NCBI GenBank assembly: GCA_030847615.1
Contig: JAUMIR010000005.1
Coordinates: 57,501,001-57,565,000 of the forward strand
Reading direction: 5' to 3'
From: Gambelia wislizenii
Taxonomy: Eukaryota; Chordata; Lepidosauria; Squamata; Crotaphytidae
Length of the DNA: 64,000 bases
Below, in pieces: positions 20,944 to 33,877 of the stretch (positions within the stretch are counted from its first letter, which is position 1; the number at the start of each line of letters is the position of its first letter). A program made the position numbers and the translations under genes. Under the pieces are notes generated by a model, which saw only the letters and a program-made list of their open reading frames with translations, was not told the origin of the DNA and did not search any database.

Positions 20944-23900
20944 CCCACAGTACTTTTGCAGTTGTCCCGTTAGTCTGTTTGTCAGTACTATGAGAGTGTA
21001 GTGTTGATAAAGTTCAAGTTTAGTATAGAATTATGTGGGATCTGCTGGGCACTTTATTGTATGTTCTCACATATATGTGTATTCCACACTTATATTTGCA
21101 CTTTGTAAAGGTAGCATCTGAATTAATGAAGTTCAGCTGGAAAGTAGATTTTCCATTAAGAGAGCATAGTTTTGAGATCCCTCCCCCTCGCACTAAACAA
21201 AGATAAATATGTGTATTACGTCAAATCAGTGATGCCTTTAGTGTTCACTTTGAGCATGCCACCATTCTGTAGTGATCCAAAGACTAGTATGAAGTTATAA
21301 TCTAATTTATTTGTCAAATGGATGATATGTACACATATCTTTCTTATTTTAATTGTGCAGTAGAAGAAAGTGCTAAATAGTGCCACTTGCCTTTCATCTC
21401 TTTCTACTTTATTCCAAACTCTGTAGCTTCATTAATTGCACAAATGATGATTTATATAGTATGTTTTTCTGCCTTAAATTATTGCTTTCTTACCTTCATG
21501 GGATATTTTCATAGATTTGCATTTTTTAGATATGCGAAAGCGAGGGGTAGAAACAACTTTGGAAAAATATTGTATTGCAACATTTTTTCACTCAATCATG
21601 TTTTTTCCTCCAAGAAGAGTATCTAATAGATTACTGGAAATAATACTAAAAATTAGCTTTATTAATATATATTGCTGCTATAGCCACAGGAATTGTATCC
21701 ATTCAGTGGTAGCAATTGCTTCAGAGATGTATTCATCATTAGGATTGCAAAGTATTGTTGCTGTACATACCTATATCTTTAAAAGTTACAGAAGAGGACA
21801 GGTCCATGCATGTTCTGCTTTGTTCATCTACTGAGCATTTGATTTCTCCCTGACACACTGCAGTGTAAATGTCAGCAGAGTGAAAAGAATGGAGGATAAG
21901 GGTTACTCACATTATAGATTTGGAGTGTTTAAAGATACTGCCCAGAATCCGGTAGAGTGCGTCTGTTGAAGATACCAGTGCTGTGAGAGTAGTAAGAAGG
22001 GAAAGGAAAGCCAAGCCAAACCCAGCCATGCAGGCCTGCTTCCAGGCATCCTGAAAACTGCTCCAGGGTTCTGAGAAACCCTCTGGAGGCAGTTCTAGGG
22101 CAGTGCAGAGGACTACAGGAAGGAGGGAAAGTAATTTCCACTGTGATAGCAATTAGGCAGTAGTGTGAAGTTGGATTTTGGTCATATGCACATTCTGCAT
22201 GTTAAGATAAGCATCAAGGTTGTATTGATAATATCCTGTTACAGTGTGTTGGTAGATTTGTAATAGTGTAGTGGTAGTTACCTTCTGTACAGCTTTCAGA
22301 CTAGCCAAAACATGAATTTTGATTCCAAACATATATAGGATCAGGGCGCATCCAAATGTAATGTTTGGGATCACAGAGTTTATTGCACTATAAAAGGATC
22401 AGTGAATGCAAATATAGAGCCATGTGAACAGCAGCATCAGAAGAACAAATGGGAGCCAAGTTAACATGCTGTATTTGTTTTTTAAATAGCTTGAAACAAA
22501 AAGAACTTCAGGGTCTGTAATAGGTAATAAAATTTCTACTTGTACGCCTTAGCTATTAAAATAGGAAGAGGGCATCCTGTATCATCAGATATATCTTTTA
22601 AAAACAGGAATAAAGGCAGCTGTGTTACATAAGAAAAGTTAATGAGTTTCTAGTAACATGTGAAAGGCTGCTTCAGATCTATAGATGACTATATGACAGG
22701 ACTGGCTTGATGATCTTGCAAGGACTTCTTTCTGCCATTATGCCTGCCCTTGTTTCATATCCAACCTACACCTAGGAAGAATCTTTCTACTCATAATAAA
22801 TGCAAGGGAGGAGTAGGCCTTCCTGCGCTCATTGGGTAACGTGCATTAATGACATGAGTGACCAAATAAAGGCGTTCTAGCACTGTACTGTCAGCAAGTG
22901 AATGGTGCCTATTTTCGTCTCAATTCCTGAATAGAGCTCCAGAGTTTCGTGTAAGTTTTTTCTACCAGTAAGTATGACAGCAATTCCATTCAGAAATATT
23001 AATTTCTATGAGTTTTAATCAGGGTTGGGGGGAAATTCCCAAACCCCAGGGTTTTTGTTTGTTTGTTTGTTTGTTTTTTGTTTTTTTTTTTTTTTGCATT
23101 AAAACTAATATAGGACTAAATCAGAAAATTAAGTAGCAAAATGCAGTTCAGATATTATGGCCACTAGCTTAAATAACAAAAATGCTCTTTTAAAGCAAGC
23201 TATTTTGGTTGAACTTAATGTTAATTGAAGGATTTGTTTCTGAATGGCATTTCTTGCATTATAAAATAAAGTGACTAAAAAGAAGCAACTGACACTGGAT
23301 ACTGGTCTTACAATGAACAATTGCCAATAAACTGTTAAAGTTAAAATGTTTAAATTCAAACAATAATTGTTGTTCCAGTATGAGGATTAGAAAATAGTAA
23401 TAATAGCCAAACTTTAAAAAAAAGAAGAATCAGTTTAAAAAAAGGAGTAGTGGTTTTTTAAAAGTCATTTGGTTTAAACCAACCTAGTTTAAATTACCCT
23501 GGGTTTAATCAACTAGCTAAATTGACTTAGGTCTGTATCCATCTGCAGAATTACAGTAGTTTTGAAGAAGAGAAGTATACTTAGTTTGCTTTCAGACGAT
23601 GCATGTACGTATCTATAGCTCTTGGTGCTGTCATAGAAATGACATTGTCTCCTGCATGGGAGAATGGGGATTCATTTTCCTTTCATTTTTGTATACAGTA
23701 CTGCTTTTCTTTTCACAAATGTGGCTAATAATAATTGTCTGGAATGCATCTTCTACGACGGTGCTAGCTGCCTATTTTGTAACTTGTTAATACAGTATAT
23801 TAAAAATCAGCTGTCCAATAACTGAAGGTATCTTTTTAATATATGATTTTTTGCTCTGTTAAATTAGTTAGCCATACATTATTTACTGAAGTATAATGTA

Positions 23901-25230
23901 TTGCAGAGATCTTAGTCTTACATTTTTCTTTCAGTACCAATAAGGGGTTATTGCAATCTTCCTTGTCCTCATTCTTCATTTATGGAATTGATATTTTACA
24001 CATGCCCTGAATTTTGCATTTCATCTTAGACTGTGCGCAACCTCTTGGTTACATAAAAAGGGAAAGGAAGCCATGAATCTCATCTCATCATTGGATTTTA
24101 CTCAAAGGAAATAGAGTATCAGTATTTTATGTGAATTTTAAAGAACAATTTGCTAAATATAGTTTGCTTATTCTGTATCAACTGTGGTGCTATTGGAACA
24201 ACTAAATTTGAGTGTCCAGTGGAGCTTTTAGCTTGTTTTCAAGATTGTCTTCAATCAAGTTATGATAAAAGTTTAATTTAATTGCTAAATAACAGAAAAA
24301 TAGGATTATTTGTTACGGATGGTACAGTAAGATAAACCCCGCCACCACTAAATTTTAGGTTTAAGAAAAATATACCGTATGTATTGCACCTTAAGCAGCA
24401 TAACATGCAGGGAACACAATCTGCTTGAATTGTGGGACAAATGTGTGAATGGATTGTGTCCCAAGATTTTTAGATAGCCTTTCTCTTATTCTTTTCTTTC
24501 TTTTTTCTTTCTTTCTTCTTCATTTTTTTTAAAGATAGGGCATCTTATCGGCTGTGACAGCATTTTCTTGTTTAGCTTTTATATAACAGTTGAAAAGGGA
24601 ATTTAAAAAAAAATTGCTCTAAACATGAATTGTATTTTGGTTTACATATTTTCCAGGAAAAATCCTTTTTTATGCTAAGTGTTCTTCAATGATTTTTAAT
24701 AATAGGATTTTTCAAATATGGTTTACATTCTTCTTTAGAGAACTTACCTATTTGCATCATAATCTTAATCCATTTATGAAAAGGATAGATTTGAATGCAA
24801 ACAGAATTAATGAATGCATGGCTGTAAATTTTATCGTCTCAAAGCAAGCACAAAAATGCAAGGCTCTGTAAGCACACTGGGTGGGAAGTTACAGAAGAAT
24901 AAAGCATGTAGATTCAACATATGAAGACTTCCTTGGTTCCTAGTGGCAAGAACCTTTGAAATGGTTAATTTGAAACTAGAAATATAATGATTGTGGCATA
25001 TAATGTAACACTCAGCTTTTAATATTCTTAGCACCAATTATTTTGATAGTATTATAACATATAGAATATTGTTGATCCCAAATGTTTCTGCATTTAATAA
25101 TGCTTTACTCCAGAATGTCAATTTTGTTCTTACTGTTCCAAATCAAAATGAAGAATTTTTGTATGTTTCAAAATGATCACAATGTGCCACTGTCTTAAAG
25201 TAATAAATACTAGCTAATGAAAAGCTTTTG
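20944..25230 (+). other. RAB33B: probable RAB33B 3' UTR
   Basis: AT-rich sequence with no supported ORF. AATAAA hexamers occur near 22793, 23266, 24896 and 25203, followed by less conserved-looking sequence. The extent is uncertain; more than one poly(A) site is possible. It includes a (GTTT)n/poly-T tract at 23055-23096. Confidence 0.45.
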
Positions 25231-28200
25231 CTGCTCTCTTTTTGCTTCTATAATTGACTGTTAGCTGATATGATACACTGCACATTTATATTGGCAGTTC
25301 AGGAGTTTGGGGGACTGACTTCTTTTTAATGAACCTATCAAGTAAAATCAAGATAATAAAGTCTAATAGTCCATAAAATGACAGGTAGCATGGCTGATTC
25401 TTAGATGTGGGTATACACAGCATGGTAAAAATGTAGAAACAACATACTTGTGGTATTTTTAAGTTTTATATCTGTCTCTCAAGTGTAAATGCTGGAGGGG
25501 GTGACAATAGAAACAATCAAAATATTAAATTTTATGCATAGGTAGGAAGTCCTTTTTTTTTTAATGGAAAAAAGCCTTTGTGCAGTATCTGTGGCTATTC
25601 TGCCTGTACTTCAGCTGTGTGGCAACCTGAATTGAGTGAATGCAATTCCTTCTAGTGCTAGGGAAACTCTACCTAATGCATTTCTGGCTGTCACTCAGGG
25701 CCCATCTACATGAGGAGGAAAAAATCTAAAATAACTCGTAGTATTGGCATCTTGCAGGAGCAACGACATGTCTAAACGTTTCTTCTGGCCTTGGAAGCCC
25801 CCATAAGCCTTGCATTATGATGGTGGCTGTGAGTGATTTACTCGTGTTAGATCTTCACCGCTGCCAGTTTGTTTTGTTTTTTAAAGTCACCCCAAAGTAC
25901 ACTGGTGCGATTCTCCAATTTTATAAGAAAGCAAAACAGAAAATATTGATCCTTTTTATCGCCTTAGCGAGCAATCACTAAGGCAAAAATCCAACATGGT
26001 GGCAGCGGGCACTTGGCCTCCTAGGAAGCCCTGCCCCTGCCCCCACTCTTACTTGGCCAATCAACTTTGTGCTTGCCTTAGAGTTTTTTATTGTTATATA
26101 GTCCAAACGAGCAAAAATGTGCACCTGCCTCACGGTTTGTGAAAAAGTATGGGGAAATTTGTGAAGGTTTTTACCCTGTTTTTGCCATTTTGAGCCCCCC
26201 TCCTTCCCAATAGTGTGAATTGGCACTGACTCCTGTTTAAACAGGTAAGATTCCCAGTGAATTCCATAAGGGGTGTTTTCACCATTTAGACAGGACTTCA
26301 GTTACTAGATTAGGGTGGGCAACTGTGGGTAAGGAACAATTTTTACCTTTACACTGGCTAGACCATGTATTTTCAGTTGATGTTTTGTGTTTTTGAATAG
26401 TTAAGGGTTTTTTAAAAAGCTAAACTGTCACTCCAGGAATAGGTTGGTGACATTTTGGTGAACTGGGGGAGTTGCCCAATTTTGGGTTAAATCTGGGGTC
26501 TAGAATCTTGAGACAGGGAGCTTGAGAGCTGCAAAAAGGTGTTTGCCCCCCCCCCCCCCGATTAAACCAAGAGCTCCAGGCATGATGAAAGCTCCTTGTT
26601 AGGGGCAGAGGCTTAGTCCTCTTTCCAGTTGCATGAGAGAAATTTAGATAATGTAACTAATTAACACATGAAGATGGAAGCAGCACCTGTAGATATTCTG
26701 CCTGTACTACAGTTGTCCCTTCACATTCTCTGGGGTTTGGTTCCAGGACTCCCCATGAATACCCAAATCCATGAATACTTAAGTCCCATTATATGCAATG
26801 GCACAGCAAAATGGTGCCCCTTGTATAAGATAGCAAAATCAAGGTTTGCTTTTTGGATTATTATTTTTAAAGAATATTTTCAAGCCATGAATACTTAAAA
26901 CCGTGAATGCCAAATCTGTGAATGTGGAGGGACAACTGTACTTCTTTAGGGCTGCTGGCAAGGCAATGATTGACCAGGATTTTACACAGTGGCTCTGTGT
27001 ATAGCAGAACCCACTTTTAGGTGAATGTCAGTGTTGCAGCCTAAAGGGAACAGGTACAAGAAATACTGTACATTGGTGTGAGGGATACCAATGAAAAGTT
27101 TTTTTAAAAAAAAACCTCAGAAGTAGGATTTGTAATTCCAGTAGTGAAAAAGGCCAGAAGTTAAACAGACTGGTCCCCTGGTACCCCACCCTTAGCCAGC
27201 TGGAAACCTCAAGCCTCTTACTCCTATGGAGCCTGATGTCTGTGGCCTAACGACTCAAGTTACCCAGTGATTTAACATGGTACGGTAAGCTGCAGACAGA
27301 TTTCTATTAGAGTTAAATTTAATTTTAAAAGTATTAATCTGTTTTGCTTCCCAAGTTTACCCAAGTTCCAAAATTCTAGAACTCTGCAACTGTTAAAGGC
27401 TATCAAGTTAACAGAGGAATTACTTAGGCAATATGGATATTGTTATGATATCCTACGCTATGATTAGTTCTAGTCCAACATTATTTTGGAGATGTTTTTT
27501 AATCCATGGCAAAATAGTAGACCTACATTCTAGTTTTTAAAAATAATATTGCACATAATTATTTGATGCACTTAGGTACTACTTTAGCTCCTATTACATT
27601 ATTTTTTAAGCTGTGGTTAACATTCTTTTTATGTTTAAGAAAAGCCTATCAAATTAATATGGTCATTTATAAGGAAATATGTGAGCCTCTTCTCTTCCAT
27701 TAGAGAACGATAGCTTTCATTTTGATTTCCCTGATCGGTATGTGATTCCCTTCTCCCATGTTCTACGACCACATTCCCTTTTGTTTGTCCTTTGGGATCC
27801 TGGTATGAATGTCTTTGAAGGACAGGAGAGGAAGTCAGGTCCATCTCGTGGAAGGAAAGTATAGGAGGACATGGAGATGATAGTAAGGAATAAAAAATAT
27901 TCATTTATTCTCCCTTTCTCCCCCGCCCTCCCTCTCTACCCCCATGTCTGTTCATGCAAACATAAATTCATTTACATGTCCATACAAATTATGTGAGATG
28001 TTGCATGTTGCATGTTACAAAAATGTTACAAAGTTGCCCTGTATTTACCTGAAGAAGAATTTTATTTGGCTCAGGTAACCACACATATGGCTATTTAAAG
28101 ACCTCATCTATTGCCAAATGTAGATTTACAATGTCTTTTTAAAAAATGAATCCATAGAAAATAGATGACTGGTCAAGATGATGTAATTTTTAGTGACTTC

Positions 28201-28500
28201 CTCTCAAGCAACTGTGAGATATGATAGGGTAATATCGCTCTGAAGTAGTAATTCTATTCTGGAACTAGGCACATAGGTGCTAACTTGGGAAATGAGTGAC
28301 AATAACATGCAATAAGGGCTAGATACCACTAGCTAATATTCACACTACACACTGCTCTTTCTCCCTTTCTATACAGATAGTAAAACAAGCCATTGTACAA
28401 AAAACTCTATATCCACAATTCCCTGTACAGCAAAGAAATCTACATATGTAAATCTCCTTCTGTATACAGATCCCCATTTCTTTCTTGGGATGCTTACTAT
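25230..28500. other. intergenic between convergent RAB33B and the tetraspan gene
   Basis: One clear transposon (26710-26938) is present. 25690-26310 may be a further old DNA transposon (GGGCCCATCTACATGAGGAG near its left end), but I could not define its ends. A poly-C run lies at about 26548. No gene is supported. Confidence 0.4.
26710..26938 (+). mobile_element. 229-bp Tigger-like MITE, copy 1
   Basis: Ends CAGTTGTCCCTTCACATTC and GTGGAGGGACAACTG, flanked by TA at 26708-26709 and 26939-26940. The other copies are at 42893-43121 (same 229-bp length, opposite orientation) and 48127-48342. TA duplications and the CAGTTG...CAACTG termini fit pogo/Tigger-type Tc1/mariner MITEs. Confidence 0.85.
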
Positions 28501-28762
28501 TGTTACCAATGTATTACTGTTGTTTTTACTGTTTTATTTTATTTAATACAGCAATTCTCATATAAAAAAATGGGCATTAAGTTAAAAATATATAGGAAGA
28601 TGGGATAAAGTGTATAGGAAAGAACTCACCAGTCTTGAATTTTCAAGATCCTCTGTTCAAGAATGGCAATAGTTTTTCAGTTATCTTTGAAAGAATTTTA
28701 CAGAATTTTCAGACATATTCTTAAATTATAAAGAGTCTCTTAAACATATCCTTGTAGATTTT

Positions 28763-28866
28763 TTAAGGGAGTCGGATGTATGGAGGAGGTTTGGTTATTT
28801 CATCATCTTCTTCCATGTTTACATCTGGAAGTTTCACTGGAGAATTAAAAATTCTATCTGTTTGAC
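28763..28866 (-). CDS. tetraspan (CD20/TMEM255-like) protein, coding exon 6 with stop
   Basis: The last 33 residues (199-231) and TAA of an unrecognised gene. It begins with 2 nt completing a Gly codon split with exon 5 (acceptor TTCTATTCTAG). The tail is acidic (NMEEDDE) and ends KPPPYIRLP; PPPY (residues 224-227) is a PPxY motif that binds WW domains, for example of NEDD4-family ubiquitin ligases. TMEM255 and ENTREP (FAM189) proteins also carry C-terminal PPxY motifs. A TTTATT (AATAAA on the minus strand) near 28533 is a candidate poly(A) signal about 230 bases downstream. Confidence 0.8.
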
Positions 28867-28965
28867 CTAGAATAGAACATAAATAAAGAAATACATAAAT
28901 AAAGGTGTTCAGTATTTATCATTGTACATGTGTATGATGAATTTAAGTCAAATGTGCAAACTTCA

Positions 28966-29200
28966 AAAGTAGCCACGGTGGTGTAGTGGTTTGAGTGCTG
29001 GACTAGGACTTTAGCAGACCAGGATTCGAATCTCCACTCAGTGACAGAAACTCACTGGGTGACCTTGAGCAAATCACACTCTCTTAGCCTAAGAGGAAAG
29101 CAGTGGGAAAACTCTGAATAAATCTTGCCAAGAAAACACTACGATAGCATCGCCATAAGTCAGAGTTGATCTGAAGGCGTGTAACAAAATGCTCTCTCTC
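28966..29200 (+). mobile_element. Sauria/ACA-type tRNA-derived SINE
   Basis: The tRNA-like head GTGGTGTAGTGGTTTGAGTG, B-box-like GATTCGAATC and body words TCACTGGGTGACCTTGAGCA and AAGTCAGAGTTGATCTGAAG are those of a lizard SINE. It ends in a (CT)n run instead of the usual (CAA)n. It lies in the last intron of the tetraspan gene, antisense to it. Confidence 0.85.
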
Positions 29201-29230
29201 TCTCTCTGGCTTTTCTTTGCAAATGAAGAT

Positions 29231-29794
29231 TCAGGAAAGACTCATCCCACGCTTTCTGCAAGCGCGCTGATGACTGAAAAGGCCAATCCGAGATAAACAA
29301 GTCCAGTTGCAGAAAGCACAGCAGAGGGTCTCCTTGGGTGATGTTTCCGGATTGTGATTCTTTCTGCGTTGTCGTTTCTCTTCAAGACTTGTTTGGCGTG
29401 AGTTCTCAAATAAAGCTGCAGCATTGTGGGTAGTGTGTCTCCATGCCTCCCAATGTGAAGCCAGAGCGGACCATTGTTGGTGATCAATTTGGCCAAGCCT
29501 GAGATGTTGTTTCAGGGACTCCTTGTATTGCTTTTTTAGAGCACCCCTCTTACACTGACCCGTGGCAAGTTCACCGTAGAGTACTGTTTTTGGGAGGCAA
29601 TGGTCCTCCATTCTAGAAACGTGCCCTGCCTTGTCGTGGGGGAGAGGCTTGCGTACCCTAATGAAGTTTTGAGCTATGCTGGCAGTGGCATGATAGACAC
29701 CGGTAGGGCCTCCCATGCCAGACAGGTAAAAACCAAAGGGTCTGACAAAGAGCGTCAAAGGGCAGGATGGGCTCTCTAGCCTTCTGGCAACCAT
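29231..29794 (-). mobile_element. non-LTR retrotransposon RT C-terminus with zinc-finger tail
   Basis: A 187-codon open frame reads as the C-terminal end of a non-LTR reverse transcriptase: HVSRMEDHCLPKTVLYGELA, then KKQYKESLKQHL, a WxxxAxxxxxWR segment and a C-terminal C2H2-type finger (CCAFC, then GLFSHQRAC). The same pattern is common in LINE proteins of fish and invertebrates. The frame is on the same strand as the tetraspan gene and inside its last intron. A shorter relative is at 45180-45250. Clade not determined. Confidence 0.7.
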
Positions 29795-30023
29795 CCTAGG
29801 AAAAGGAAAACTAATCCCAAATGGTGCTCGTCCAACCCTGTAAGGTCAACCATCTAATAGAAGGAAACTCTAATCAAACCTACGACCCGAGGACATCGTT
29901 GCTAACGTCCATGTTTGCAAGACCACAGCAGATGAACCTTTGGTTTAAAGGGTGAGGCCATGTAACAACAACTACTTTAGCAATTTCAACAGTAACACTA
30001 AAAAGGAGAAGGAGCCTACATAC

Positions 30024-30084
30024 CAGATGAAATGCAAACTAATTCTGAAGTTTGTAGCTGGTCTTCATTAGAATGTAGCCACTC
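30024..30084 (-). CDS. tetraspan protein, coding exon 5 (small)
   Basis: 61 bases, residues 178-197 plus one base of a Gly codon. Flanked by a good acceptor (CTTATTTGTAG) and donor (CTG|GTATGT). It was inferred because exons 4 and 6 do not join in phase; adding this exon restores the frame exactly. It encodes a hydrophilic cytoplasmic segment EWLHSNEDQLQ. Confidence 0.75.
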
Positions 30085-30100
30085 CTACAAATAAGAAGAT

Positions 30101-30185
30101 GAGAATACTAAAATAGGCTTTCATGAAAATGTTACAATATACCGTAGATATAAACCTAGGCCATAATTTAGTCTTACACTTACTC
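30101..30185. repeat. 85-bp direct repeat, copy A
   Basis: Near-identical (about three mismatches) to 37264-37348. Copy A starts 16 bases upstream (in gene direction) of tetraspan exon 5; copy B is about 112 bases upstream of exon 2. No transposon family recognised. Confidence 0.8.
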
Positions 30186-31603
30186 TACCAATCCATATTC
30201 ACAATCCCTATGTAGTCACAATCGTGGCACTATTGTCAGAATCCAAACTGCCCCTCCCAAACCACTATACAAGGCATCAGCCACACCAAGAGAAGGAGCT
30301 CTGTTCTGTTGGCAATCAGGGTGTGGGTGGCTGATGTTTTCACCCCCTAATGCCTGTAAGGGAGGCTGCTACAAGCAGAAACAGGACACTTTTCACACTT
30401 CCATCTCACAGCCTTGCTTACTGGCAGGAAGGGGTTGGAATCATCACCCATTTGCACCCTGATCACCAGCAGAATGTACTTCCTTCTCTTAGTTTGGCTG
30501 ATGCCTGGTAAAGTAGGTTGTGGGGGGCAGTGAACAGGGAGGCCTTAGTTAGGCAAATGTAACTAAGTAGCCCATGTAGAATTCTAGCCCTAATATTTAG
30601 CTATAATTTCACTGTTTCTGTAGCCAAAAAGTTACAATAATTAAAAAAATACAAGACTGAAAAGAAATTGTACAGTTATACAGTTCAATACATTCATACA
30701 ATTTAGTATAAGAAACTATTAAATCATAGTAGCTCATATGTACCCTTAGATCTGCTGAGGCCCCTACTCCAAATGCCTTCCTTATTTTGAAGGGTGCTTT
30801 GGAACTACAGAGGACAAGAAACCTTTCAGAAACCTTTAGATGCCAGGTTAAGACATTATCATATATTATTGTTTTGGGTAATGTTAGCAACTTTAGCTAG
30901 TATATGTATAATATGATTATTGTAATTTCTCCAGGATTTTTCTTCTTCAAATCATTCACACTGAATAACCATGACTAACAAGTGGAACAAAATTTTCAAT
31001 CTAGAAGATGCATGAATATGAACATTACCAAATAATGGTTTATGGCATTTTTGTACCATATTGACAAAAGACTGGATTCACAGAAAATACTGCATACTAT
31101 GATGGCATCCTTGAAAATGTAGTAAAAGCCCTACTCAGTGAAAAAAACTTTTAAACAGAATCATGAACCTAGTGAAAAAACCCATACATACATGGAGTTT
31201 AAGAAACCTTCAATGTTCTATGGGGAAAACACTGATCTCTCTCACACACAACTTCTTGGAATGCTCACAGCTGCTTACATTGTGGGAATGCCTATTATTT
31301 TTCATCAAGGTATGGATTAAGTCTATAGCCACTTATTTTCAACAGTACCATGGAATTAGACAGTCACATATCATTTCTTTTCAAAGTATGCTATGCCATT
31401 CAATAAAATATTTTAGAATAATGTACATACCCCATGTGTATATTTGAGACATGTTCAGTTGAGTGGGGTGATGAACTATGACAACAGTATGATCAGGAAG
31501 GTGTTCAGAATTAATTTTGTGGAATCACAAAAGATTTCTCTTCCCAGTACAAGATAACTGAGCACACCGTGCTTACTTAGGATGATGATACTACTGTACT
31601 TAC

Positions 31604-31750
31604 AAATCCAGTTATGCTGTCATAGCAGGAACAACACGGAAGACTTCGGCTACTAACATAGGCAATAATTAGCACAATAAAGGCACTAGCAATAGATGCA
31701 ATCAGAAGTGTGATGTTGGCTCCTTCCACAAGTTTATCAAGCACAAATAA
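31604..31750 (-). CDS. tetraspan protein, coding exon 4 (TM4)
   Basis: 147 bases, residues 129-177, phase 0 at both ends. The acceptor is ATGTTACAG|TTA and the donor TTT|GTAAGT. It encodes the end of an extracellular loop (LFVLDKLVEGAN), transmembrane helix 4 at about residues 141-162 (ITLLIASIASAFIVLIIAYV), and a juxtamembrane Cys cluster LPCCSC that could be palmitoylated. Confidence 0.85.
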
Positions 31751-32299
31751 CTGTAACATAAAAAACCAAGAAGTTGATGCATATAATTGATCAATATAAA
31801 ATGAATTCAAATGGTTATTTTAAACAGAAAAAGTCTTTACAGTTACAAAATTTTAAAAATAAATATTCAAGAAATCACCACAATTTTTTTATGATGTGCC
31901 TGCCTCCTGCTCTTCATGTATGAATGAATTCTAAAAGCTGTTGTAAAATGAAAGCAGTACAGAACAATACAATGACAACAGAGTTGTGCCAATATTTCTT
32001 GCCCTAACTATGAAAAAGGATGATGGTGCTACTTCAGCTCCATAACAATTTCCCCCCTCTATCTTCTTGCATCTCTAATTTGAATATAAATATTAATTGG
32101 CTAGACTTCTTTCATTTAAAATTGCTCATTTGGTTTCTGTCCTGAACTAAAATTCATAATTGCAGATTTTTCATATTAAAGGTTGATCTTAATAACATTT
32201 GTAAAAGCATATTTATAATGATAATGGAGATGCGGAAAGTTTCTGGTTCATGTAGAAAACAAAAATACTGACAAGGAACTAGATATAGTGGAATGCTAT

Positions 32300-32500
32300 G
32301 CTTTTTATTCTGTTGTATTTATTAAAGTTCTAAACTGCCCTATATAAGCAGACTGGGGTACAGTTTGTTTGTTTAAGATATTTCTATATTGCTTTCCTGT
32401 CCACAAGAGCTCCCGAGTTGATGGACCAATGAAAACAATTAAAACAGTACAAAGATAAAAACATTTTAAAATGCATTAAAATGCTCTCTAAAAACTTTTT
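32300..32500. repeat. LINE 3'-end fragment (shared with 45546-45675)
   Basis: CTTTCCTGTCCACAAGAGCT and ACAGTACAAAGATAAAAACA match the same family at 45580-45660 almost word for word. Probably an L2-like LINE or SINE tail in the tetraspan intron. Confidence 0.5.
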
Positions 32501-32605
32501 AAAACTATCTAAAAACCAACTTAACTTCTTCTAAACAGTGCACAATATTTTCAAAAGGCACCAGAATGTAACAACAACATATTTGTCAGAATGCTTGATG
32601 CTTAC

Positions 32606-32740
32606 TATAACTGGATGATTGGAGGGCACACCATCAAAGCCGTTATATTTTTCACCATACTCTAATGTTATGGAGGCATAGATGATTACAATTAGAGTTG
32701 CAAAACAGGAAAATATGGAAGCAATTATCATTGCGTATAC
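32606..32740 (-). CDS. tetraspan protein, coding exon 3 (TM3 and loop)
   Basis: 135 bases, residues 84-128, phase 0 at both ends. The acceptor is TTTGTATAG|GTA and the donor ATA|GTAAGC. It encodes most of transmembrane helix 3 (VYAMIIASIFSCFATLIVII) and a polar extracellular loop with YGEKYNGFDGVPSNHPVI. Confidence 0.85.
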
Positions 32741-33191
32741 CTATACAAAAGGCAAGGGGACAGAGAAGACACTTGAAATATGAAGTAATAAATCAGTTTA
32801 TACATGAGAGTGAAAATAAACTGGCATGTTTCAAGTGCTACCTTCATGCCCTGCAGTAATTTTACGTAATTTTCCAAAAGAAAGCTACACACTTGAGCAA
32901 GAGTTGTCTTCATAATGTCTAGATGTGATTATGACTTCTTGTACCTCCCCCCTGATGCTCTCACTATAAATATTTTGGGTGGAGAAAAGTGATAACTGGC
33001 ACTTTTGGGACCCTCAAGGAGTGGCATTTCTCCTTTACAGGCTGCTTAGTGCCTTATTATGTTTTCCAACTCCCACAAAGGGAGTTTATATACCCAGAAA
33101 TGGACTTCTGGACACACCCAGATCCATTTTCTTTTCTTTTCTTTTTAAATAAATTAAGTTTTATATCCCAAATTAGACAATTAAAACATTT

Positions 33192-33430
33192 ATTTGTTGT
33201 TGTGTGTACCTTCAAATCATTTCTGACTTATAGCAACCCTAAGGCAAATCTATCCCAGGTTTTTCTTGGCAGAATTTGTTCGTAGGGTTTGCCCTAGCCT
33301 TACTCTGAGGCCGGAGAGAATGTGATTTGCCCAAGGTCACACAGTGAGTTTCTATGGCCAAGCAGGGATTCAAACCCTGGTGTCCCAGTGTCTCCATCCA
33401 GCACTCAAACCACTACACCACACTGGCTCC
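33192..33430 (-). mobile_element. Sauria/ACA-type SINE (reverse)
   Basis: Reverse-oriented copy: TTGTTGTTGTGTGTACC tail at the left, then GCAACCCTAAGGCAAA, CAAGGTCACACAGTGAG, and the reversed tRNA-like head CAAACCACTACACCACACTG at the right. Confidence 0.85.
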
Positions 33431-33877
33431 TTTAAAAAAAATGCTAAACACAAATCAACATCATTCCCTGAAAACATGTTAAAACAGTTGAAGATCTTAT
33501 CCTGGATACAGAATGAATTTTATTACAAGAAGAGTTGATCAAAGAAAGAAAGGACCATTTTTCCTAATCTATGAGACAGTAGCTTCCTGTGTAGAGGAAA
33601 TGAACATCCTAGCTGCAGGTTGCCCCATCCCTTTCTCTGTAGGCAGGAACGAATAAGCCTTTTGAGGGCAACCATAAGTATCTCTTTACTGAGATGGATT
33701 TTAATATATCCTTTTTTCCTCTCTCTTTCTTTTTTTGGAAGCAAAAACTGATGAGAAAATCCAAAGGGGTAGGCTGCCCACCCACCAAAGGGAATAATGA
33801 CAAGAGTGAAAATCAGGTGAGTAACAGATTACAAACAATAACTAATTGACTTGTATTACCAATAACAACTATCTAAC

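Noticed and set aside
21907..22152. 81-codon minus-strand ORF with a hydrophobic stretch
   Set aside because: It lies antisense in the probable RAB33B 3' UTR, has no family resemblance, and no splice partners were found.
28970..29045. possible tRNA gene at SINE head
   Set aside because: A and B box-like sequences are present, but there is no cloverleaf acceptor stem, and the same head recurs in every SINE copy.
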